A stretch of DNA of 8,891 bases from contig JAKDMK010000069.1 of assembly GCA_030452365.1 (NCBI GenBank), positions 1 through 8,891 on the forward strand, given 5' to 3'. Source of the DNA: Nitrococcus sp. GTDB taxonomy: Bacteria > Pseudomonadota > Gammaproteobacteria > Nitrococcales > Nitrococcaceae. The translations under genes were made by a program, and so were the position numbers. Shown one piece after another: positions 1 to 6,601 of the stretch. The notes under the pieces are model-generated. The model saw only the letters and a list, made by a program, of their open reading frames with translations. It was not told the DNA's origin and made no database searches. The stretch's first letter is position 1, and every line of letters starts with the position of its first letter.

Positions 1-964
<964 letters not shown>

Positions 965-971
965 TCAGCCA

Positions 972-1211
972 TTATTCAGCTGCCCACTGCTCGGGGGTCA
1001 AGGTACGCAGCGAGATGGCGTGCAGCACTTCACTGTCGATGTGCTCGCGCAATTGGGCATAGACCATGCGGTGGCGCTTAAGCATGGGGGCACCTTCGAA
1101 ATCCGGGCTGACGACCAGCGCCTGAAAGTGTCGGCCGTCGCCGGCAACCTCCACGCGCGCATCGGTGAAGCCGGATTCGAGCAGCTCTTTGACCTGCTGC
1201 GGGTTCATCAT
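972..1211 (-). CDS. ibaG: BolA/IbaG family protein
   Basis: A 79-residue BolA-family protein, most like IbaG (YrbA), which works with monothiol glutaredoxins in iron-sulfur cluster handling and is linked to acid stress in E. coli. Family signatures visible are VAGDGRHFQ (22-30), the KRHRMVYAQL stretch (45-54), HAISLRT (64-70) and TPEQW (72-76). The length fits the family (about 80-90). The start ATG at 1211 overlaps the mlaB stop (ATGA); a second ATG follows directly, so the protein starts MMN or MN. A strong AGGAGG lies 6 bases upstream at 1218-1223. Its place between mlaB and murA is the usual gammaproteobacterial arrangement, which supports IbaG over BolA itself. Confidence 0.95.
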   Translation of the reverse strand: MMNPQQVKELLESGFTDARVEVAGDGRHFQALVVSPDFEGAPMLKRHRMVYAQLREHIDSEVLHAISLRTLTPEQWAAE

Positions 1212-1564
1212 GGTTGACCTCCTGAAATGTGACGGCCGAGCGCATCGCCCCCGGATTGCGCTTGGCGGAAGGGCAACATCTGATCAAGGCCGCTAACACG
1301 CGCAATCGTAAGGAGTTGCTCGGGAATATTGATGAATTCCAAGCAATGGCCGAGCGCGCGCGTCAATCGCGTCCACTCGGTCAAAAGCGCCAGTCCCGCG
1401 CTGTCCACCCGCTCGAGCGCGGAGAGATCGATGCGCAACCGCGGGTGCTGCCTCAGCACCGGCGCCAGCTCCTTGCTCAGTCCAGGGACCGTCTCGAATG
1501 TCAGCGCGCCAAGCAACGCCAGCTGTCCCTCCTCGCCTTCGATTGCAACGCGCGCCGCGCTCAT
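1208..1564 (-). CDS. mlaB: MlaB, STAS-domain subunit of the Mla phospholipid transporter
   Basis: MlaB is a small cytoplasmic STAS-domain protein that binds the ATPase MlaF and is needed for assembly and activity of the MlaFEDB inner-membrane complex. The 118-residue product has the STAS pattern: a beta strand with LALLGALTFETV (15-26), then LRIDLSALERVDSAGLALL (43-61), and the FINIPEQLLTIARVSGL segment (77-93). The key site is Ser55 in DSAG; E. coli has threonine at this position. A tail of about 18 Gly/Gln-rich residues after LPFRQ is longer than in E. coli and looks disordered. The gene overlaps mlaC upstream and ibaG downstream, each by 4 bases (ATGA). Primary sequence in STAS proteins is weakly conserved, so the assignment rests on the DSAG motif together with operon position. 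Confidence 0.92.
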   Translation of the reverse strand: MSAARVAIEGEEGQLALLGALTFETVPGLSKELAPVLRQHPRLRIDLSALERVDSAGLALLTEWTRLTRALGHCLEFINIPEQLLTIARVSGLDQMLPFRQAQSGGDALGRHISGGQP

Positions 1565-2190
1565 AGTGAGCGCCTACCCTTGCTATTGCGCTGCGCCAGC
1601 TGCTCGATCAACGCGTCCAATCCATTGTGCGCAATCTCGGAGCTGAAAGAGTTGCGGTAGTTCAATACCAGGCTGACACCGGCAATGTACACATCGAATA
1701 CCTTCCAACCAGCGTCTTGTGTCTTGTAGAGCTTATAGTCCAAGGCGATCGGTGGACCGTCGGGCTGCTGGATAGTGGCGTTCACGGTCACTCGCCGGGC
1801 GCTTGGATCGGAGTGCATTGGCTCGAATTCAACCGTCTGGCCGGAATACTCAGATAACGACTTGCCGTAGGTGCGCACCAGCAGCCGGCGAAACTCATCG
1901 ACGAAGCGTTTGCGCTGATCAGGCGTGGCAGTACGCCAATTCTGCGCCAGCACGAGACGGCTCATGAGCTCGAAATCGAAGTGTGGCGCCACCAGATCAT
2001 TGACCAAATCATAGATCATGGCGGGATTTCGCTTCAGCTCATCGCGATGCTCCCTGATGGCCTGGAGTGTCTTTTGCGCCGTCTGCCGCGCCAGCACATC
2101 CGGCGGCACAACGTCCGCAGCCGCGCTGGCAAAATTCATCGCCACGATCAGCCAAACCACCGCAAGCAGCACTAGGATTCGATCTATCAC
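1561..2190 (-). CDS. mlaC: MlaC, periplasmic phospholipid-binding carrier
   Basis: MlaC carries phospholipids across the periplasm between the outer-membrane MlaA complex and the inner-membrane MlaFEDB complex. The 209-residue product has an N-terminal signal peptide: MIDR, then a hydrophobic core to about residue 20, then an ASAAAD region suited to signal peptidase I around residues 23-25. The mature part shows Ttg2D/MlaC family features: DVLARQTAQKTLQAIREHRDEL, NDLVAPHFDFELMSRLVLAQNWRTAT, and a C-terminal KVFDVYIAGVSLVLNYRNSFSSEI segment. E. coli MlaC is 211 residues. The start codon is GTG at 2190, overlapping the mlaD stop as GTGA. GGAGG at 2200-2204 lies 9 bases upstream and supports this start. 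The stop overlaps the mlaB ATG. Confidence 0.96.
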   Translation of the reverse strand: MIDRILVLLAVVWLIVAMNFASAAADVVPPDVLARQTAQKTLQAIREHRDELKRNPAMIYDLVNDLVAPHFDFELMSRLVLAQNWRTATPDQRKRFVDEFRRLLVRTYGKSLSEYSGQTVEFEPMHSDPSARRVTVNATIQQPDGPPIALDYKLYKTQDAGWKVFDVYIAGVSLVLNYRNSFSSEIAHNGLDALIEQLAQRNSKGRRSL

Positions 2191-2684
2191 CGCTCCTGTC
2201 CTCCAGCCTTGTCACCCGTGGAGGCGCCGGCAGCCTTATTATACAGGAATTGGCCAATCAACTGTTCGAGCACAATGGCCGATTGGGTCAGCATGAGCTG
2301 GTCTCCGGGCTGCAATGTCTCCATCATACCGCCGGGTTGCAAACCGATATACTGCTGCCCCAGCAAGCCGGCGGTGTAAATGCTGGCACTGGTATCCTGC
2401 GGTAGGTTGGCATACTTATCCGAGATGCTCAGCACCACTCGAGCCTCGAACGTCTGCTGATCGACACTGATATCCGCTACCCGGCCCACCTGTACTCCGG
2501 CCAGCGTCACTGGAGCGCTCACCTTGAGCCCGCCGATGTTCTGAAATTTGGCGATGACGTCATAGCCGTTGGTCTGCTGAAAGGCCGATATATTGCTGAC
2601 CTTCAGGGCCAGTATCAGCAAGGCCAGCAAGCCCGCGAGGACGAACAGCCCCACCCCGATCTCAAGTAACCGCGAATTTTGCAT
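2187..2684 (-). CDS. mlaD: MlaD, MCE-domain subunit of the Mla transporter
   Basis: MlaD anchors in the inner membrane and forms a hexameric MCE ring in the periplasm through which lipid passes between MlaE and MlaC. The 165-residue protein starts MQNSRLLEIGVGLFVLAGLL. It has one membrane segment (about 9-28), an MCE domain (about 40-117) with FQNIGGLKVSAPVTLAGVQVG and YTAGLLGQQYIGLQPGG, and a C-terminal helical part (LEQLIGQFLYN, 139-149) of the kind that lines the pore. E. coli MlaD is 183 residues, so this tail is shorter. The open frame extends upstream to 2828, but those codons overlap mlaE and encode nothing family-like. ATG at 2684, with GGAG just upstream, is the right start and leaves 32 bases after the mlaE stop. 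The stop overlaps the mlaC GTG. Confidence 0.96.
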   Translation of the reverse strand: MQNSRLLEIGVGLFVLAGLLALLILALKVSNISAFQQTNGYDVIAKFQNIGGLKVSAPVTLAGVQVGRVADISVDQQTFEARVVLSISDKYANLPQDTSASIYTAGLLGQQYIGLQPGGMMETLQPGDQLMLTQSAIVLEQLIGQFLYNKAAGASTGDKAGGQER

Positions 2685-2716
2685 GTGCTCCGCGCCCGTC
2701 CATTGCACGACCACGC

Positions 2717-3493
2717 TCAACCGAACATGAGCGCAGTCAGGATGAAATCCAGCCCCAAAACCGCGAGCGAACTGTGCACCACAGTGCGTGTCGTAGCCCG
2801 GCTCACGCCCTCCGAGGTGGGGGTGCAATCGAAACCCTCGAACACCGCGGTCCAGCTGACTACGAAGCCAAACACCAGGCTTTTGATCACGCCGTTGACC
2901 ACGTCTTCGGTGAAGCTGACCTGAGCCTGCATCTGCGACCAGTACACGCCGCCGTCCACGCCCAGCAGCACCGTGCCCACGAAATACCCGCCGAACACGC
3001 CAACGAGCGTAAAGATCGCGGCGAGCAGCGGCAGCGCAAGCATCCCGCCTAGTAATCGGGGCGCGACGACACGATGCTCCGGATCCACCGCCATCATCTC
3101 CATGCCGGAGAGCTGCTCCGTGGCCTTCATCAGCCCGATCTCCGCCGTCAGCGCGGAGCCCGCACGGCCGCTGAAGAGCAACGCCGAGATGACCGGCCCC
3201 AATTCGCGCGTGAGCGATAACGCCACGAGCACGCCGAGCGACTGCTCGGCGCCAAAATCAACCAGAGTATTATAGCCCTGCAGGCTCAGCACCATTCCAA
3301 CGAACAGGCCGGAGACCACAATGATGAGCAGCGAGAGCACACCGGCCGAGTAAATCTGCGCGACTACCAGACCAGGACGCAGCAGCAGCCCCGGCATGCC
3401 GAGCAGAACCCGCATCAGGAACATGTGACTGCGCCCGAGACGAGCGGTCGCAGCGAGCGTCTGGCCACCGAACAGCCGCAGCCATTCGATCAT
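2717..3493 (-). CDS. mlaE: MlaE, permease of the Mla phospholipid transporter
   Basis: MlaE is the integral membrane permease of the Mla ABC complex; the dimer sits between MlaF in the cytoplasm and the MlaD ring in the periplasm. The 258-residue product is close in length to E. coli MlaE (260). It has hydrophobic segments at about 52-70, 85-105, 146-178, 203-217 and 240-257. The family signature is clear at 95-133: TRELGPVISALLFSGRAGSA, then EIGLMKATEQLSGMEMM, followed by AVDPEHRVVAPR. The coupling region toward the ATPase is expected within this signature (known of the family). The ATG at 3493 overlaps the mlaF stop as ATGA, with an AGGAG about 10 bases upstream. Confidence 0.97.
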   Translation of the reverse strand: MIEWLRLFGGQTLAATARLGRSHMFLMRVLLGMPGLLLRPGLVVAQIYSAGVLSLLIIVVSGLFVGMVLSLQGYNTLVDFGAEQSLGVLVALSLTRELGPVISALLFSGRAGSALTAEIGLMKATEQLSGMEMMAVDPEHRVVAPRLLGGMLALPLLAAIFTLVGVFGGYFVGTVLLGVDGGVYWSQMQAQVSFTEDVVNGVIKSLVFGFVVSWTAVFEGFDCTPTSEGVSRATTRTVVHSSLAVLGLDFILTALMFG

Positions 3494-4332
3494 GAAACGC
3501 CTACTCCTGCGCTGCTGCCGAGCAGATCCTCAGCGAGGGGCCGGGCAGGATAATGAAACGGTACCGGCCCATCAGGCAACGCATTGAGGAATTGGCGCAC
3601 CCATTCGGATCGTGACTCACGCAGCGCCGCCGGTGGGCCGGACTCCACGATTTTGCCCGCGGAGATCACGTGAATGTGGTCCGAGATTTCCGCGGTCTCC
3701 GCCACGTCATGGGAAACAATGATGCTGGTCAGGCCAAGGGCGTCATTGAGCAGGCGAATGAGCCGCACCAATATCCCCATGGTAATTGGATCCTGTCCCG
3801 AGAATGGCTCGTCATACATGACCATCATGGGATCCAAAGCGATGGCCCGCGCCAAGGCCACCCGGCGGCCCATACCACCGGAGAGCTCGGCTGGATAGAG
3901 ATCGCGGGCGCCGCGCAAGCCGACCGCCTCGAGCTTGATCAGCACGAGATGACGGATCAGCGCTTGCGACAGCCGGGTATGCTCGCGCAGGGGAAAGGCC
4001 ACGTTCTCAAAACAATTCAGGTGCGTAAACAACGCCCCGCTTTGGAACAACATCCCCATGCGCTTGCGCAACTGATAGAGCTGCCTGCGCCTGAGGCTAT
4101 GAACGTCCACCCCATCGACCCGGATCCTTCCCGCATCCGGGCGCAACTGGCCGCCGATTAAGCGCAGCAGGGTCGTCTTGCCGCTGCCGCTCGGGCCCAT
4201 GATCGCGGCGACCTCCCCGCGGCGGATACCGATATCCACCCCCGCAAAAACTTGCCGCGGCCCGCGCGAAAAGTGCAAGTTCTCGATCTCGACCAGAAGC
4301 CCGTTGTGTTGATCCGCCGCATCGGTTGCCAT
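3490..4332 (-). CDS. mlaF: MlaF, ATPase of the Mla phospholipid transporter
   Basis: MlaF is the ABC ATPase that powers phospholipid transport by the MlaFEDB complex on the cytoplasmic side of the inner membrane. Counting from a possible TTG at 4338, the motifs are Walker A GPSGSGKTT (48-56), Q-loop Gln99 in MGMLFQSGALF, signature LSGGM (152-156), Walker B MVMYDEP (172-178, Asp176 and Glu177), and H-loop His210 in SHD. The end carries the MlaF-specific extension DGPVPFHYPA, which in E. coli takes part in dimer and MlaB contacts; this separates MlaF from generic ABC ATPases. I place the start at ATG 4332 (MATDAADQHNGLL, 280 residues) rather than TTG 4338. An AGG lies about 9 bases upstream. 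It is the first gene of the mla operon and its stop overlaps the mlaE start. Confidence 0.97.
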   Translation of the reverse strand: MATDAADQHNGLLVEIENLHFSRGPRQVFAGVDIGIRRGEVAAIMGPSGSGKTTLLRLIGGQLRPDAGRIRVDGVDVHSLRRRQLYQLRKRMGMLFQSGALFTHLNCFENVAFPLREHTRLSQALIRHLVLIKLEAVGLRGARDLYPAELSGGMGRRVALARAIALDPMMVMYDEPFSGQDPITMGILVRLIRLLNDALGLTSIIVSHDVAETAEISDHIHVISAGKIVESGPPAALRESRSEWVRQFLNALPDGPVPFHYPARPLAEDLLGSSAGVGVS

Positions 4333-4408
4333 GTGCAATCGCCTGAGCTACTAAACCTGCGCGCTACGGTGCCGGTGGGACAACTGCTTGTTTTCGGGGA
4401 GCGCCGGC

Positions 4409-4437
4409 AGTATCCAGCATGGGCCCGATACAGTCAA
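4409..4437 (-). promoter_or_regulatory. Candidate sigma70-type promoter of the mla operon
   Basis: On the minus strand TTGACT (4437-4432, five of six consensus bases) is followed by a 17-base spacer and GATACT (4414-4409, four of six). Transcription would begin near 4402, about 70 bases before the mlaF ATG. Spacing and position are what a housekeeping promoter should show. This is inferred from sequence only. Confidence 0.6.
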
Positions 4438-4755
4438 ATCGCTTCCAGCGCGCCCATTACACTCACCCCCCGGATAGCGGTCCACGCACCGGCCGCACCA
4501 ACCCAGGGCGGGTTAGGCAGCGGTTGCTCGATACACCCGTCGGCCCAAAACTGAACGACCGCGGCGTATGGTGGCAGAGCTGAAAGCGATTGGGGCCTTG
4601 TGTCGGGGAACGTTGACGCCGAGGTAGCATACCGGGCGCGTGTCAAGCGCCGGCACGCCCGGTGATCCTGGTGGATCCGAATGTCGTCTTTGATGTCGTT
4701 CGAAAGCGGGGGCCCCATTCCGAATGCCGCACGGTACGCGCGCAATCTCCGTGCG
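4438..4755. other. Intergenic stretch between the M23 peptidase gene and the mla promoter
   Basis: No intact gene is supported here. It holds the possible PIN-domain remnant described separately, and an 8-base inverted repeat (ACCGGGCG at 4631-4638, CGCCCGGT at 4656-4663, 17-base loop). The hairpin has no T-run on either strand and is not a convincing intrinsic terminator, so transcripts of the peptidase gene might read into mlaF. A minus-strand open frame (4434-4784) crosses the stretch but has no recognisable motif, and it overlaps the 3' end of the peptidase gene. Confidence 0.5.
4662..4730 (+). pseudogene. Possible remnant of a PIN-domain (VapC-like) toxin gene, N-terminal codons only
   Basis: From a GTG at 4662 the plus strand reads VILVDPNVVFDVVRKRGPHS and a few residues more. 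PIN-domain ribonucleases of the VapC type commonly open with a strand of the form ILVDTNV, whose aspartate is the first metal-binding residue, followed by a helix; this matches closely, with Pro in place of the usual Thr. After about 23 codons the resemblance stops and the frame runs antisense into the peptidase gene, so the catalytic core would be missing. A preceding frame ends in TGA overlapping the GTG (4662-4665), a spacing common between antitoxin and toxin genes, but I do not recognise that upstream peptide as an antitoxin. The match is short and could be chance. Confidence 0.35.
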
Positions 4756-6015
4756 CTACTCCTGCGACTGGCCGCCTCCCGCAAGCACCGCCTCCCGCGA
4801 CCCGGCGAAGTCGACGACGTCGCCCTGCAATGGCATCTGCATGGTGCGCCAGCGCGGCGGCGGCGCGTGCTCCAGCACGGCCCGCAGCGCCGGCTCGTCG
4901 GCGTTTACCGCATCTGCATTGAGCGCGCGCGCGACGTATTGGAACCGGTCGAAGACCCACGGCGCACCGTTCGAGGCCACCGCGGCCGCCCCGTCGGTGA
5001 TATGGAAGTGCAGGTGGGGCGCGGCCGAGCTGCCGGTGTTACCGACGCGCCCCAGCAGCTGACCCCGCCGCACGCGCTCGCCGACTGTCACGGCGACGCT
5101 GCCAGGTTGCATGTGCGCATACAGCGCGAAGCGCCCCTCACCCATGTCGACAATGACGTGGTTGCCGAGCGCGGTGTAGGGCGTCAGGTCCGATGCGGGG
5201 ACCGGCGGCGTATTCTCCGGCATGGTGTCGAGCGTCTCGACTACCCTCCCTCCGGACACCGAGACGATCGGGTCGCCGAAGATGTACCAGTTCTCGTTGA
5301 CGCGGAAATCCCCCACGTAGGGACGCCCCTGCGCGTCCAGCCGAACCCAGTCGATCGCGAAGCGCTGGGCCAGCCACCGCGCTCCTTCGATGGTAAGAAG
5401 CGCCCGGGTGTGGTCGCTGCGCCCGCAGCAGCCGTTCTCGTTCAAATACCCGCCTCCGACGAGTGGCGGGCCGATGCGCACCGCTGCGTGCGTGCTCGTC
5501 TGCGTGGGAGCCCCGTCGAGGGTGAGCGCGACCGAGCCGATCCTAGTCTCGATGTGATGAACGATGCGCTTAGGAAGCGCCCGCTTGGTGGCGGCCGCGA
5601 GATCGACGAAGACCACCCCGCCGGCGTTGGGCGCCAGTTCGTCGACGCCCCCGCCCTCGGTCGTCGAGGTGGCCGTGACGGCCCGGATACGCTCCGGCGT
5701 GGCGTACCGCAAGACGATGCGGGCGTCGCGCGCCGCGCGGACCTCGATTATCGTGATCTCCTGAGGGACGGGCGCGGTGTTGAGCAGGTAGATCTCGTAG
5801 ACGAGGTGCCAGCGGCCGTCGGTGCCGAGCACCGGCTCCGGGGCGTGCTCCACCCGTGCCGCCAGCGCTCCAAACGCTCCCGTCGACACCGTCGGCCCCT
5901 CGCCGGTGGACGGAGATGGGTCCGTAGCGCGGGCCGCCGCGACCACAGCCGCGAGCAGGAGGCCGAGGGCCGTCCAGAAAACATTTTTGCGGCGAACTCG
6001 TGCTCCTCTCCTCAT
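4756..6015 (-). CDS. Exported M23-family (LytM-like) metallopeptidase domain protein
   Basis: A 419-residue protein likely exported to the periplasm. It has a basic N-terminus and a hydrophobic stretch (about 12-28, ending AARA), consistent with a signal peptide or anchor. Residues about 45-185 form a beta-rich region I do not recognise. The C-terminal part resembles M23/LytM endopeptidases, which cut peptide cross-links in peptidoglycan. It shows RFAIDWVRLD (218-227), GNHVIVDMGEGRFALYAHMQPGS (284-306), VRRGQLLGRVGNTGSS and APHLHFHI (332-339), with His301 and the His334-x-His336 pair in place. The usual first zinc ligand of the HxxxD motif is Arg218 here, with Asp222 kept, so catalysis is uncertain. 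A CysCys-His cluster (196, 197, 202) precedes the domain. The start is the first ATG, with a weak ribosome site. Base composition is visibly more GC-rich than the mla and kds/lpt genes, suggesting separate acquisition. It stands alone between two conserved operons. Confidence 0.85.
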   Translation of the reverse strand: MRRGARVRRKNVFWTALGLLLAAVVAAARATDPSPSTGEGPTVSTGAFGALAARVEHAPEPVLGTDGRWHLVYEIYLLNTAPVPQEITIIEVRAARDARIVLRYATPERIRAVTATSTTEGGGVDELAPNAGGVVFVDLAAATKRALPKRIVHHIETRIGSVALTLDGAPTQTSTHAAVRIGPPLVGGGYLNENGCCGRSDHTRALLTIEGARWLAQRFAIDWVRLDAQGRPYVGDFRVNENWYIFGDPIVSVSGGRVVETLDTMPENTPPVPASDLTPYTALGNHVIVDMGEGRFALYAHMQPGSVAVTVGERVRRGQLLGRVGNTGSSAAPHLHFHITDGAAAVASNGAPWVFDRFQYVARALNADAVNADEPALRAVLEHAPPPRWRTMQMPLQGDVVDFAGSREAVLAGGGQSQE

Positions 6016-6109
6016 GCCCGCCGACCTACTTCAACCCAATTCTCGCGCGCAAATAGCGCGCCACGCTGCCGCAACTCGGGACGCTCAACGCCATTCTCGG
6101 TACCCCCAT

Positions 6110-6129
6110 GGGCTTGTGGCCACAAGCCC
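6110..6129. repeat. Perfect 20-base palindrome
   Basis: GGGCTTGTGG is followed at once by its exact reverse complement CCACAAGCCC, giving a 10-base inverted repeat with no spacer. It lies about 95 bases upstream of the peptidase start. Because the flanking genes diverge, it does not sit where a terminator is needed. It could be a binding site for a dimeric regulator or part of a REP-like or mobile-element end. Confidence 0.8.
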
Positions 6130-6131
6130 GG

Positions 6132-6159
6132 CAAGCTCGGGCATGCTCCGCCGAGCTTG
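6132..6159. repeat. Inverted repeat with 9-base arms
   Basis: CAAGCTCGG at 6132-6140 and CCGAGCTTG at 6151-6159 are exact reverse complements, separated by 10 bases that include the hexamer palindrome GCATGC. It begins two bases after the 20-base palindrome at 6110-6129. The pair forms a tandem of two hairpins, an arrangement seen in REP/BIME-type elements and in operators. No T-run follows on either strand. Confidence 0.75.
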
Positions 6160-6418
6160 AGGGCACGGTCGGAATCTGTCAACGATCGGTCTCTTCCAAC
6201 CTATCGACATCCACCCACGGCGCCGCGTTGCTGCGCAACAGCCGGCCAGGCCAGGCGCGCGGAAGGAAGTTTGGTCGATCCAAATGAGCGACGAGCAACG
6301 CTGCAACGGCTGTTGGGCGCAACCCGAAGGGCCGGGGCGATTTTTTCGGCAATCTTGCGCTACGGGCCAACCTGCGGCGGCTCGAAATCGCTCCATGCGA
6401 TCTCGTGCCACTTGCTCA

Positions 6419-6433
6419 TGTAGCCGGGCTACA
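6419..6433. repeat. 15-base palindrome upstream of kdsD
   Basis: TGTAGCC and GGCTACA are exact reverse complements around a single G. The site lies about 170 bases upstream of the kdsD start. A weak -10-like TACACT (6430-6435) overlaps its right arm, so it could be an operator, but no matching -35 is seen. Confidence 0.4.
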
Positions 6434-6601
6434 CTGCACTCGCGGCGCCTTGGCGAAAAAAGCTTGGCCTTGGGCACGCCGTCCCGGGGGATGTCGACAG
6501 GCCCTTATGCCATGGGGTCCAATATGTCCACTGCGTGGGCGTGCGTGAGCGCTCTACCTTACAGTCATGACGATAGCGCTCGATCAAGAGGAAGTTGCAA
6601 C

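Larger units (their letters stand above)
6016..6601. other. Divergent intergenic region between the peptidase gene and kdsD
   Basis: This 586-base stretch should hold the promoters of both flanking genes, but I see no promoter with two good hexamers. An isolated perfect TTGACA lies on the minus strand at 6182-6177 without an acceptable -10. The stretch contains two adjacent inverted repeats (6110-6129 and 6132-6159) and a small palindrome (6419-6433), listed separately. Open frames on both strands across 6179-6477 have no family signature and no clear start signal. It may include decayed coding or mobile sequence, but nothing identifiable. Confidence 0.6.

Noticed and set aside
2685..2828. 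48-codon N-terminal extension of MlaD
   Set aside because: These codons lie mostly inside mlaE and precede the normal MlaD start, which has its own ribosome site at 2684.
4333..4338. TTG at 4338 as mlaF start
   Set aside because: ATG at 4332 is two codons downstream, is better spaced from the weak AGG upstream and is the more usual start codon; TTG remains possible.
4440..4520. GTTAGGC/GCCTAAC near 4510-4520 as an integron attC core site
   Set aside because: No matching partner core site at a suitable distance, and no gene-cassette or integrase sequence.
4631..4663. Inverted repeat ACCGGGCG/CGCCCGGT as terminator of the peptidase gene
   Set aside because: The loop is 17 bases long and no T-run follows on the minus strand.
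6150..6182. Perfect TTGACA on the minus strand upstream of the peptidase gene, as a promoter
   Set aside because: At 16-18 bases downstream no hexamer matches a -10 in more than two or three positions.
4681..6423. 580-codon plus-strand open frame antisense to the peptidase gene
   Set aside because: It is a by-product of high GC on the strand opposite a gene with signal peptide and M23 motifs. Its translation is Arg/Pro/Gly-rich, has no domain pattern and would overlap the whole peptidase gene.
6179..6477. Minus-strand open frames between the peptidase gene and kdsD, considered as a small gene or transposase fragment
   Set aside because: No recognisable motif, no convincing ribosome site, and the frames disagree with each other; no terminal repeats bound the region.
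6284..6601. 106-codon N-terminal extension of KdsD
   Set aside because: KdsD homology begins at ATG 6602 with a good ribosome site; the upstream codons show no family resemblance.
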